The notes under the pieces: model-generated
Told to the model about the DNA's origin: nothing
The model's input: the letters and a program-made list of their open reading frames with translations, nothing else
Databases searched by the model: none
From: an uncultured Clostridia bacterium
GTDB lineage: Bacteria; Bacillota; Clostridia; Christensenellales; CAG-917
Direction of reading: 5' to 3'
Assembly (NCBI GenBank): GCA_934277645.1
Contig: CAKQUX010000006.1
Location: 1 to 64,000, forward strand
Length of the DNA: 64,000 bases
Position numbers and translations under genes: made by a program
Part shown: piece by piece, positions 15,941 through 24,492 of the stretch
Position numbering within the stretch: position 1 is the first letter of the stretch
Layout of the letters: each line of letters starts with the position of its first letter

Positions 15941-18900
15941 ATGAGAAGCACAATTGTAAATTTCAGAACTGTAACAATTTGCGTATTGGTTGTCTGTTTG
16001 TTGTTGACGGTGTTATTCGGCATTTTATTCAGCGAAATAGCGATCGCTTTTGCTGATGAAGCCCAGCCTACACTTGAAGAACTTGCAGAAAGCTATACGC
16101 GCTCAGATGAGTTTAGTTTTGGCGGTGAAACTAAAACTATTCAGGATTATAAGAATTCATTGACGAATTCGACTATCGGCTTATACGGAGTCAATAACAA
16201 TTATAACTACGTAACAAATACATACACGATAACAGGAGATGACCCTATTGTAAACATAATTCCTAAGAATTATTTCTATACGGTAGGAAAACATTGCTAT
16301 ATCGGCGAGCAATACGGTTTTTTTGTCGATACCGTTGCAGAGACATATGGCAATAAGACGTCGGTTGTATTGCTGTTTGATATTACTCCTAACGTAGATT
16401 ATCTAAACAACAACAGCAATATTCAATTTACCGTGCAGCCGTTGTTTGAAAGGCGATATACTTATGCGCTTGCGGGAAATAGTTCGTTGACGTTGTATAC
16501 TCCTTCAGGAACGGCTCAAAGCGTTTTTTTGTCGTACAATATTTCTAACAATTACGTAGTTCCTACTTTCACGAAAGAAAATACCAGCATACTTTATAGA
16601 GAAAGCGAAATGTATTCAATCGGTGACGTGTGTTTTGCGTCGAATATGTTCAATATCAATAATTTCAATTTACAAGACGGTGTTGTTGCATATAAGCCTC
16701 AACAAGATAAAGGAGCTTTTTTCGTAAACGGCGACGCTTTTTACTCGGGAGCCATTATCAAAAGACCGACCACGGGAGAGAGCGTAGATTTCTTTATCGA
16801 TGTTTTATACGGCTGGTGTTTGGACGCAATACCGGGAGCAGGGATAGTAGGCGACTTGTTCTCATTTACGACAGGCGACGCAGTTGAAATTGCGTCTTTC
16901 TTCACGCCTAAACACGAGCAAGTGGGGCATACGCCGAGCGGCAGCGATTTTCCTGCGACTCGTGACGAACAAATAACGAATTATGATAATTTGATTAAAA
17001 CAGTATACTGCTTATGCAGAAACGACGAAGACAATACAACATATTTTTATTCGCCTGACCATTATGTAACAGGCAGCTTTAAAATTTCAAACACTTCGCC
17101 TAATGAGCCTGATTGGTACACGGCTTTGGAAAACCAGATTACTTTGAATATTTATAAAAGAAGTGACGGCACGTTGGTGAAAAAATCTTTGGGCAGCAGA
17201 CATAGATACCGAATCGGACAACAACAAACCGAAGTCCTCGGCTTTGACATCGAAAAGCAGTATTATGTTTTGGCAGGAGAAGAACAAAACTTTGTCTTTA
17301 CGCCACAATACACAGGATACTACAACGTCAATTTAAGTAACGGCGAAAACGTAACGACGCTATTAAACAATACGGTTGTTACCCAAGGCACAGAACTAAA
17401 ACTTATTGCGGGTACGCAATATAATATTAAAATAAAGGCAAGCGAATCGGCTACTTCATACGGAAATATTTCCGTTTCGCCGAAAGTTTTGGACAATACT
17501 TCGCAGATATCGTTGGAGAGCGGTGAAGAACAAATAGTTAAATTGGGAATAATAGGCGCGACTATTAAAAATGCCGCTTTGACAAATTCAAACTGCAAGT
17601 TCTTATCGATAAAGAAAAGTTTAAACCAAGTTTTGGTCGATGACATTACGTTTACGACAGCGACGAACGAATTTGGCAATTTATTTACTTCAAATTCATA
17701 TTATGCTGTATTGAAAAACTTTGCGGACAATGCCGTGACCACAAGTATTAGTTTCACCGACCCTACGACAATAAGTGACAATTCTATGGTTCACGTCACA
17801 ACCGCGCCGAAATTTTATAAGTTTGTTGCGCCTGCCGCAAATTGCGCGATTGTATTTGAAGACGCCAAATTTAATAGTAGTGGGGTTAAAATATACAACA
17901 ATCAGTTTGCGTTGCAAAGTTATTATGTAAAAGCAAACGGTTTAGTGTGCGTTTACGGTTTGGTTCAAAATGCGCAATATACTATTTGTGTGCGTGACAA
18001 CGGGGACGGAACCCTTTCACAAAATGCGGTTTCGCTAAAGCAGTTTGATACGGATTATTCTTGGAGAGTCATCGAGTACTCCCCCGATGGGACTCAGAAA
18101 ACTAGCACGTTGACAGGTTATAAATATTTACTAAAGCAAGGGTACAGTTTAAAATTGCAATTGTTGATTCATGGTGAAGTGTTTTGTGAAACATTTGAAG
18201 ATGTAAACCCACCGAATTTAACTAATTTTGATTTTAACCCTAATACAAACATGGTATACGTTAAAAACGATGTGCTTTTATCGGGTGAGATATTTACTTT
18301 GGTTCCTACTCAGTATAATTCTAGTTTGTTTGGTTCAATAAAACAATTTCACGTTTACCCGACTGTTGCGGCTCTACCGAGTGTTACGATAAACAGCGCA
18401 AATAATAACTTTTATAGCGTAACAATCGGCAATATAAATGTCGATTTCAATGCTACGGTTGTTTTATATAAATATGTACCATATTTTGACGACGTATTAG
18501 ACGAAGGTAGCGTATTGATAAAGAACAACAACAGTTATACAGTGAAAAGTAACTTTGCTACAAAATTTCCTGTATATAGAATTGTCGTTTCAGATATAAA
18601 AAGCGCAGGCAAGGACAAAACATTTGTGTATTATGATGCCAACTTTAATGAAGTGTCGAAATTTAGCGTTACGGTAGAAACGGAAAACTATTTGTTCGAC
18701 GGTGGGGACGGTTCAAGTTCAAATCCGTATTTAATAAGAACTGCAACTAGTTTAGCAAACATTAAATTTATGGATAATTATCCAAACGCATATTATCTGC
18801 AAACCGCGACGATAAATATGAGTGCAGAATATTCGGTTAATCCGTTGAAAGATACGACGTTCAAAGGCGTGTACAACGGAAACAAAAAGTTTATCAGTGT

Positions 18901-19567
18901 GCAATATGAAACGAATGGACAGCACTTGGGCGGTTTGTTTGATATCAATCAAGGCACAATTAAAAACACGTATGTTTTCATACATTTGTTAAAGAGCACG
19001 TCAACAAAAGCAGTTGTGGGTGGTCTTGTCGCAGTCAACGAAGGAATACTTGCCGATTGTAAGGCTTTGATAACAGCGACGAATACAGACCAAATAGTTG
19101 CAACTGCTCAAAAAGAGTCGGGGTGCGCAATCGGTGGTTTTGCCGGCATTAACGAATCGAGCGGTAAAATCAGAAACTGCTGGGCAACGCTGAAAATAAA
19201 CGGAAAAATCAATATCGGCGGTATAGCAGGGATAAACAAGGGACAAATAACAAAATGCACGTACAACGAAACGCTTACGATGGAAATAACTGCCGCAACG
19301 TATGTATTCGGCTATAACTCGGTAGGCTTTATTGCCGGCAGAAATACCTCAACGGGAACAATAAGCGGAAGCACGATTTACAGCGCGCATATAGTAGCCG
19401 GAACGATCGGCTTTTTAATGGGCGCGATAGGAAAAGTAGCCGGAGTGTACGAAAACACAAGCGGTGTCGCAATCGACAACAGATACAACACGACTAACTG
19501 CAGCATTGAGAGAAGTAGTAGCTTTATTTCAATCAACTCTACAGGCGCAACGGATTATAGCGACTAG
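15941..19567 (+). CDS. Large secreted protein with C-terminal GLUG-like repeats
   Basis: A 1208-residue exported protein. I start it at 15941 because AAAGGAG sits 8 nt upstream; an in-frame ATG at 15920 lacks a binding site. The signal peptide ends near AIAFA/DEAQ (about residue 38). Residues 40-420 match nothing I recognise. Near residue 440 GEEQNFVFTPQYTGYYNVNL resembles a pre-peptidase C-terminal or jelly-roll domain. From about residue 920, FDGGDGSSSNPYLIRTATSL leads into GLUG-like repeats (GGLFDINQGTIKN, GGLVAVNEGILADC, GGFAGINESSGKIRN, GGIAGINKGQITK), a beta-helical module of cell-surface and adhesin proteins. No LPXTG or C-terminal membrane anchor is visible. Adhesion or matrix function is inference. 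Confidence 0.8.
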   Translation: MRSTIVNFRTVTICVLVVCLLLTVLFGILFSEIAIAFADEAQPTLEELAESYTRSDEFSFGGETKTIQDYKNSLTNSTIGLYGVNNNYNYVTNTYTITGDDPIVNIIPKNYFYTVGKHCYIGEQYGFFVDTVAETYGNKTSVVLLFDITPNVDYLNNNSNIQFTVQPLFERRYTYALAGNSSLTLYTPSGTAQSVFLSYNISNNYVVPTFTKENTSILYRESEMYSIGDVCFASNMFNINNFNLQDGVVAYKPQQDKGAFFVNGDAFYSGAIIKRPTTGESVDFFIDVLYGWCLDAIPGAGIVGDLFSFTTGDAVEIASFFTPKHEQVGHTPSGSDFPATRDEQITNYDNLIKTVYCLCRNDEDNTTYFYSPDHYVTGSFKISNTSPNEPDWYTALENQITLNIYKRSDGTLVKKSLGSRHRYRIGQQQTEVLGFDIEKQYYVLAGEEQNFVFTPQYTGYYNVNLSNGENVTTLLNNTVVTQGTELKLIAGTQYNIKIKASESATSYGNISVSPKVLDNTSQISLESGEEQIVKLGIIGATIKNAALTNSNCKFLSIKKSLNQVLVDDITFTTATNEFGNLFTSNSYYAVLKNFADNAVTTSISFTDPTTISDNSMVHVTTAPKFYKFVAPAANCAIVFEDAKFNSSGVKIYNNQFALQSYYVKANGLVCVYGLVQNAQYTICVRDNGDGTLSQNAVSLKQFDTDYSWRVIEYSPDGTQKTSTLTGYKYLLKQGYSLKLQLLIHGEVFCETFEDVNPPNLTNFDFNPNTNMVYVKNDVLLSGEIFTLVPTQYNSSLFGSIKQFHVYPTVAALPSVTINSANNNFYSVTIGNINVDFNATVVLYKYVPYFDDVLDEGSVLIKNNNSYTVKSNFATKFPVYRIVVSDIKSAGKDKTFVYYDANFNEVSKFSVTVETENYLFDGGDGSSSNPYLIRTATSLANIKFMDNYPNAYYLQTATINMSAEYSVNPLKDTTFKGVYNGNKKFISVQYETNGQHLGGLFDINQGTIKNTYVFIHLLKSTSTKAVVGGLVAVNEGILADCKALITATNTDQIVATAQKESGCAIGGFAGINESSGKIRNCWATLKINGKINIGGIAGINKGQITKCTYNETLTMEITAATYVFGYNSVGFIAGRNTSTGTISGSTIYSAHIVAGTIGFLMGAIGKVAGVYENTSGVAIDNRYNTTNCSIERSSSFISINSTGATDYSD

Positions 19568-19576
19568 GATAAAAAA

Positions 19577-19605
19577 TTGACTTATTTCCCAGAAAATGGT
19601 ATATT
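19577..19605 (+). promoter_or_regulatory. Promoter of the first paired lipoprotein
   Basis: TTGACT (19577-19582), 17-nt spacer, TATATT (19600-19605). Confidence 0.65.
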
Positions 19606-19617
19606 GAAATAGAGGGG

Positions 19618-19636
19618 GGAGCTTATGCTAAGCTCC
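19618..19636 (+). other. 5'-UTR hairpin
   Basis: GGAGCTTA/TAAGCTCC with a 3-nt loop begins about 6 nt after the predicted transcription start, so the mRNA would carry a near-terminal 5' hairpin of the kind that stabilises messages. Confidence 0.45.
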
Positions 19637-19662
19637 TATGAAAAAACGGGAGGAATTAGGTT

Positions 19663-21660
19663 ATGAAAAAATCATTTAAAGCATTAAGTCTGGTCTTATG
19701 TATGTTGCTTTGTTTGTGCGCAATAGTTATACTTGCTGCATGCGATAATGGTGACGGCGATGCAAAAGACGCAGATGATAAGTATAACGACGAATATGCA
19801 AAGTACAATTGGGTCTGCGCGACGGACAATACGGTTCGCGAAGAAAAATTCGACGATGCAGGCGAGCATTATTTAACAGGAGTGCTATATTGGGACACAA
19901 GATATAAGCAACAGGTTATGCCTGCGCAGTATATTTCAAAAGCAACGCTTTCCGATAAAGACAAAAGTGAATACGGCGACAGAAATATCAGAGAATTTTT
20001 TGAATGGTATTATGAAAACGAAAACGATGATGCGGGCGGCTATGTTTATATGTTTGAAAATAGATATGGTTGGAGCTGGCCATATGAGTTTTCCAAAAAC
20101 ATAAAGGGGCTCTATGCGCATAGCTCGCACGGTTATGAAAAAATAGCCGGTTCAATCAACAAAAACGATAAATTCGAAGTAAGAGATTTGGTAGAGTGGT
20201 ATCGCATTTTTGTAATGACCGATTTTGACGATAACAAACCTTTGCGTTTATGGTCTACTTATTGCGGAGAAAATTTTGGAATTGCGGAAGATAACAAGGC
20301 GGTGCATCTCGAAGCAAAACAAACAAAACTTGTTACGATTGACGTTCCTGAAGATATCTACGGGAGTATCGTTTCGACAGCACCTGTTACAGTAACAAGG
20401 AAAGACGGACGGACGTTAAACTTCGCAAATTCCGGGAAATTGAGTTTTGGTTTCAATTTATATGAAAAAGGGAAACATGTTTTTAAGGTTTACAATGAAG
20501 CCGAAACCGCAATAGATTTTTCACTTGAAATTCAGGTGCCGAAATCGATTAGCCTCGGAGACGTTGTAGGCGAAGTGTCTCACGAATGGTACAGTTTTAC
20601 TATTCCGCCGAAGACTAAATTGGCTAATGACGGTTTGAACAATTCATACGTTATAAGTTATATTATGGACGGCAAATTCGTAAATAACAGCGAATGCGTA
20701 TTTGAAAATGATAGCGAGCAAAGTAAAGATATGTTTATTTGCATATCTTGCAAAAATACGTTTAGTTTGGTTGAGTTTCCGATACAATTAGGATATAAGA
20801 TAAACGGCGTTTGGGGGTTGCAAGAAAAAATTTTTGTCGGCGAAAAGAATACGATAGGTTTTTATTGCGACAACGAACTTATAAACGATTGCTACACAAA
20901 AATTCGCTTGGATTTTTTTGAAGAAGAACAGGCGGCAAATTACGATAAATTTTTTGATGTGTCCGGCGATATTATAAAAACGGAGATTACAAGAACTATT
21001 GTGGCCATTGACGTGAAAGGCGAGTTTACTTTGACGGCAAAAAGCAGTGGCGATTTTTCGCGCATTCCGGATGTAACGTTGTTTCCTTATGAAAATAATG
21101 GAAGCACTTCAATTAACGGTTTGGATTTGGCAAAAAAGCTGTTTGCGGATAAAGGGGTTTCGACCGAAATTGAATCCGGCTCTTCACTCGAATACAAGTT
21201 AGAGGGTGCCTGCCGATGGTCAATTATTCATTTAGATATCGATGTAAGCGTTTACGAAAAGTTTAAATTTGAAGGCTTTTCGGATGATGTCGGCATTGGT
21301 TATTCTTTTAGCATTTCTGAAGAAGAATATGCAAAGTTGCTCTCAGACAAATCAAGTTTTGAAAGTGACGTTGCAGATGGATATGCAATATCGAACAACG
21401 GCGTGTATATTGCTGACGAATTGTCATACAAAATTGAAAAAACCGTTTCGGACGGAAAAGTTACTATCGTAAAATATTTGCTTAAGTATAACGGGAAACA
21501 TAGAGCCGCATTCGACGGAATTACTTCATTCGAGCTAAAAACGTCTGCATATTGTGACCCTGATAATTTCCTGCTACAAAGCAGAATTGATTATTCCGTG
21601 ACTCTCGATTTGTCAAACGATGCAAATTGGCAAGCATTCGTATCGAGAAACATACAATAA
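19663..21660 (+). CDS. Lipoprotein of unknown function, copy 1 of a tandem pair
   Basis: A 665-residue predicted lipoprotein. A Lys-rich start and hydrophobic stretch end in the lipobox ILAAC, with Cys27 lipidated. GGGAGG lies upstream of the ATG. I recognise no domain. Features shared with the next gene include YNWVC just after the linker, an HLEA(K/Q)QTK(L/I)VT motif near residue 218, a WYxFTIPxxxK segment near residue 311, and an identical C-terminus ending TLDLSNDANWQAFVSRNIQ. The middle parts are strongly diverged, so they are paralogues from an old duplication. The terminal 83 bp including stop and 3' flank are identical in the two, suggesting recent gene conversion. Location should be the outer face of the membrane. 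Confidence 0.8.
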   Translation: MKKSFKALSLVLCMLLCLCAIVILAACDNGDGDAKDADDKYNDEYAKYNWVCATDNTVREEKFDDAGEHYLTGVLYWDTRYKQQVMPAQYISKATLSDKDKSEYGDRNIREFFEWYYENENDDAGGYVYMFENRYGWSWPYEFSKNIKGLYAHSSHGYEKIAGSINKNDKFEVRDLVEWYRIFVMTDFDDNKPLRLWSTYCGENFGIAEDNKAVHLEAKQTKLVTIDVPEDIYGSIVSTAPVTVTRKDGRTLNFANSGKLSFGFNLYEKGKHVFKVYNEAETAIDFSLEIQVPKSISLGDVVGEVSHEWYSFTIPPKTKLANDGLNNSYVISYIMDGKFVNNSECVFENDSEQSKDMFICISCKNTFSLVEFPIQLGYKINGVWGLQEKIFVGEKNTIGFYCDNELINDCYTKIRLDFFEEEQAANYDKFFDVSGDIIKTEITRTIVAIDVKGEFTLTAKSSGDFSRIPDVTLFPYENNGSTSINGLDLAKKLFADKGVSTEIESGSSLEYKLEGACRWSIIHLDIDVSVYEKFKFEGFSDDVGIGYSFSISEEEYAKLLSDKSSFESDVADGYAISNNGVYIADELSYKIEKTVSDGKVTIVKYLLKYNGKHRAAFDGITSFELKTSAYCDPDNFLLQSRIDYSVTLDLSNDANWQAFVSRNIQ

Positions 21661-21683
21661 CGATATTATCGCACTTATAGGTA
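21601..21683 (+). repeat. 83-bp exact direct repeat, copy 1 (3' end of lipoprotein gene)
   Basis: Identical, base for base, to 23976-24058. It covers the last 20 codons, the stop and 23 nt of 3' flank. Similarity continues with substitutions through the following terminator. Confidence 0.95.
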
Positions 21684-21705
21684 AATACAAGAAAAGAGCA
21701 CAAAG

Positions 21706-21733
21706 AAATCACGACTTCGGTCGTGATTTTTTT
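21706..21733 (+). terminator. Terminator of lipoprotein copy 1 (cUUCGg loop)
   Basis: ATCACGAC/GTCGTGAT closes a TTCG tetraloop and is followed by seven T residues. Confidence 0.9.
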
Positions 21734-21923
21734 CGTCCAAGGTATTAGCGGTCACAAGTGTAATTTAAAAATTTTATTTTAAAAATACTTTATTTAATTT
21801 GATTCCAATTTGTTTTGTAGATTATAAAAACGGTCTAAATGTTTGTAGCAATATCTTTGTGATATTAAAGTTTTGCAGATGCGTTGTGAAAGGTATTTAC
21901 AAAGGCGTTGCAAAGTTTCCGTA

Positions 21924-21952
21924 TTGCATTTTATGCAAAAAAATGTTATACT
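21924..21952 (+). promoter_or_regulatory. Promoter of lipoprotein copy 2 with palindrome over the -35
   Basis: TTGCAT (21924-21929), 17-nt spacer, TATACT (21947-21952). The -35 is half of a perfect palindrome TTGCAT-TTT-ATGCAA (21924-21938), a candidate operator for an unidentified regulator. Confidence 0.55.
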
Positions 21953-22004
21953 TATATAAAATTTGGAATAACCGAATTTTAAAAGAATGGCGGAGGAAAT
22001 GAAT

Positions 22005-24035
22005 ATGAAGAAAACGGGGAAATTGGCGGCATTTGTTTTATGTTGCTTGTTAATCATAAGTGCGGTTGTTATGCTCACAGCATGCGGAAAAAATGACACT
22101 GAAATTGACAATTCAAAATATAATTGGGTCTGCTCGGAAGTGAAGAACGGTGAGACGATAATCTATGATAGAGGGACACGTATTAGCAATATTTCGTATG
22201 CGAGAGATTTTGAAATGTCGGCGGTTGCGCAGTTTATAGACAAAAAAACGTTGAATGCAAATGACGGCTATGGGGATAAGGCAACAAGAAGTTATTTTAA
22301 ATATGTATATTCCAATGGTTTGGACGTTCAAGGATACGTATACGTGTTTCCGAATATATCGTTGCGATACGACAAGCCTGACGAAATCGTGTCTTGCAGT
22401 TTTTCAAAAAAATTAAAAGCGGCGTATTTTACTTGCCAAACAGACTTTAATTTTGACGATTTTAATAAACTTGATATTGCATCCGACGGAAAAAGTTTGA
22501 ATTTTAGCGAATCGGGAATCAATAATTTTACACTTTTCGCAATTTGTGATTTTTCCGACAACAAACCGCTTGTAGCAAAGTTTAATCAATTACCTTGGGA
22601 AAAAGCGAACGGCAATGAAAGTATTCATTTGGAAGCACAGCAAACCAAAATTGTAACCTTAAACGTTGCTGCAAGTATTCACGCGTATTTCGGCGCAAGC
22701 AAACCTGTAACCGTTACGCATTTATACGGTGATGAATCGACACATGCGGCTGAAACTGTTTTTTATAAGTACAAGTTTAGTGTTGACCCGACAAAACCTT
22801 TCGCAACGGGTTTTGATTATTACGAAAAAGGTGAAAATACATTTTTAATTACAAACAATTCAAATGAAGCGATAAACTTTGACATAACTTTGCAATCTCC
22901 GCCTGAAATTAGAATCGGCGAAACAGTCGATATTGAAGAAGGGACTCCAAACGTTTGGTATAGATTTACCATTCCGAGCGGAAAGACTTATTATAATAAT
23001 TCGTCTAACACCGTAATCAATAAGTATATAGACAGCGGACGTTATTGTATGGGCGGTCAGAGAGTTATGCTGACAAACGAAACTGAAAGCGATAAGCAAA
23101 TTTTGATAAACGTATCGTTCAACAAAAACATTTTTGATTTGTGCGAAGTTCCTGTTGCTGTCGGGTACAAAGGCAACGGCGAATGGTTAGGTTGGGATTT
23201 TGAACTTAAAGTCGGCGTGCTGACAGATATCGGTTTCTACGTCGGTAAAAACGAAGTCTTGGATACTTTTACAAGTATCGTCATAAAAGACGGGGTTAAT
23301 AAGAATAATTATGTGAACATTGTCGGAGATATAGTGTCTAACACTACCAAAGGCGATGATGTCGTAGTACACGTTCGCGGTGCGTTTACGATGCAGACGA
23401 CAGATAATGTCGGTTCGGATTCGGTTGATATAAGAGTTAGCGCCATAGAATCAGACGGTACGGTGTTGGGACGCGTGTCGGGTGTAAAAACATTGCTAAC
23501 GAAATACGGATATGGCGACGGAATAGATGAAGGGTCGGAATTTCCTTATGGAGACTATTTGTATACGTCGGGCGAAATTTATGAAGACAGCAGCGTTTAT
23601 GACAATTTGAAGTTTAACGCCATTTATGACGAAATAGGAATCGGCGTGGAGTGCAAACTAACTGTCGAAGAATATAAAAAGTTGTATACCGATTTTGCCA
23701 AAAGCGAATTGGAAGATAACGTTTTTGAGGCGCTTGCTTTTGCCGATACAGGATTTGTTATCGAAAACGACAGAGACTATCCGGAGGACAAAGTCGTATT
23801 GAGCGAATCGAACGGAACGGTTTCGTTGAAAAAGTATTTCGTCAGGTATAACCGTGGCAAGCAAAATGCATTATATGGCATTAGCAGTTTTAAAATTGTT
23901 TGTATAGTAACTCTTTATAGTGCCGAAACGAGCGTTGGCTTTTGCCACAAAAACACAGTTCGTTATTATTCCGTAACTCTCGATTTGTCAAACGATGCAA
24001 ATTGGCAAGCATTCGTATCGAGAAACATACAATAA
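22005..24035 (+). CDS. Lipoprotein of unknown function, copy 2 of a tandem pair
   Basis: A 676-residue predicted lipoprotein. I start it at 22005 because GGAGG (21992-21996) is 8 nt upstream; in-frame ATGs at 21987 and 21999 are too close to it. The signal ends in the lipobox VMLTAC, with Cys near position 26. It is a diverged paralogue of the preceding gene: YNWVCSE after the linker, HLEAQQTKIVTLNV, WYRFTIPSGK, and the same final 20 residues. No known domain is recognised. It has its own promoter and its own near-identical terminator, so the pair is not a simple operon. The function may be surface binding, but this cannot be inferred from sequence alone. Confidence 0.8.
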   Translation: MKKTGKLAAFVLCCLLIISAVVMLTACGKNDTEIDNSKYNWVCSEVKNGETIIYDRGTRISNISYARDFEMSAVAQFIDKKTLNANDGYGDKATRSYFKYVYSNGLDVQGYVYVFPNISLRYDKPDEIVSCSFSKKLKAAYFTCQTDFNFDDFNKLDIASDGKSLNFSESGINNFTLFAICDFSDNKPLVAKFNQLPWEKANGNESIHLEAQQTKIVTLNVAASIHAYFGASKPVTVTHLYGDESTHAAETVFYKYKFSVDPTKPFATGFDYYEKGENTFLITNNSNEAINFDITLQSPPEIRIGETVDIEEGTPNVWYRFTIPSGKTYYNNSSNTVINKYIDSGRYCMGGQRVMLTNETESDKQILINVSFNKNIFDLCEVPVAVGYKGNGEWLGWDFELKVGVLTDIGFYVGKNEVLDTFTSIVIKDGVNKNNYVNIVGDIVSNTTKGDDVVVHVRGAFTMQTTDNVGSDSVDIRVSAIESDGTVLGRVSGVKTLLTKYGYGDGIDEGSEFPYGDYLYTSGEIYEDSSVYDNLKFNAIYDEIGIGVECKLTVEEYKKLYTDFAKSELEDNVFEALAFADTGFVIENDRDYPEDKVVLSESNGTVSLKKYFVRYNRGKQNALYGISSFKIVCIVTLYSAETSVGFCHKNTVRYYSVTLDLSNDANWQAFVSRNIQ

Positions 24036-24058
24036 CGATATTATCGCACTTATAGGTA
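23976..24058 (+). repeat. 83-bp exact direct repeat, copy 2
   Basis: Identical to 21601-21683. It lies at the 3' end of the second lipoprotein gene and its flank. Confidence 0.95.
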
Positions 24059-24075
24059 GATACAAATAAGAACAC

Positions 24076-24106
24076 AAAAAATCACGGCTTAGTCGTGATT
24101 TTTTTC
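24076..24106 (+). terminator. Terminator of lipoprotein copy 2
   Basis: ATCACGGC/GTCGTGAT with a 3-nt loop (one G-U pair), followed by a T-run. The flank TTTTTTTCGTCCAAGG is the same as after copy 1. Confidence 0.88.
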
Positions 24107-24454
24107 GTCCAAGGGGTTGGCGGTGTTTTTAACAAAATCGCAGTAATGCCGAAGCGGAAACTTAAAAAAAGCGAGCGAAAAATGCAAAAGCTAAACGAAC
24201 GTCGTTGATAGGAATTATTAAACAGATTTACATATAACAAGCTGAAACGAAATGCGGAAACTCAGAAGCGAATAACGGCGAGAACAAAAAAGATAAAGCG
24301 AACAAAGCAAAGAGCAAGCTAAAAAACAACGATAAGCAAAACTGCATAACGGACAAATCGAAAACAAAACTTTAAAACCCAAAAATAAATGGCGATGAAA
24401 AAGGTAGAGCCGAAATGCGTATTATTGTAAAATGATTAGCTAATATTTAATTTG
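24107..24454. other. Purine-rich intergenic region, no gene seen
   Basis: About 350 bp rich in A and G on the plus strand, with many GCGAA/GCAAA words. It could be decayed coding sequence, but no frame stays open and no family resemblance survives. Confidence 0.4.
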
Positions 24455-24483
24455 TTGTAAAAAAATTATTAGTGTGCTAAAAT
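24455..24483 (+). promoter_or_regulatory. Promoter of the ABC exporter operon, very short leader
   Basis: TTGTAA (24455-24460), 17-nt spacer, TAAAAT (24478-24483). The -10 ends 9 nt before the ATG, leaving a leader of about 3 nt and no Shine-Dalgarno sequence. Confidence 0.6.
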
Positions 24484-24492
24484 CATTGAGAT

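Noticed and set aside
24107..24454. Decayed gene upstream of the ABC exporter
   Set aside because: Purine-rich and gene-like in composition, but no frame persists and no family can be recognised.
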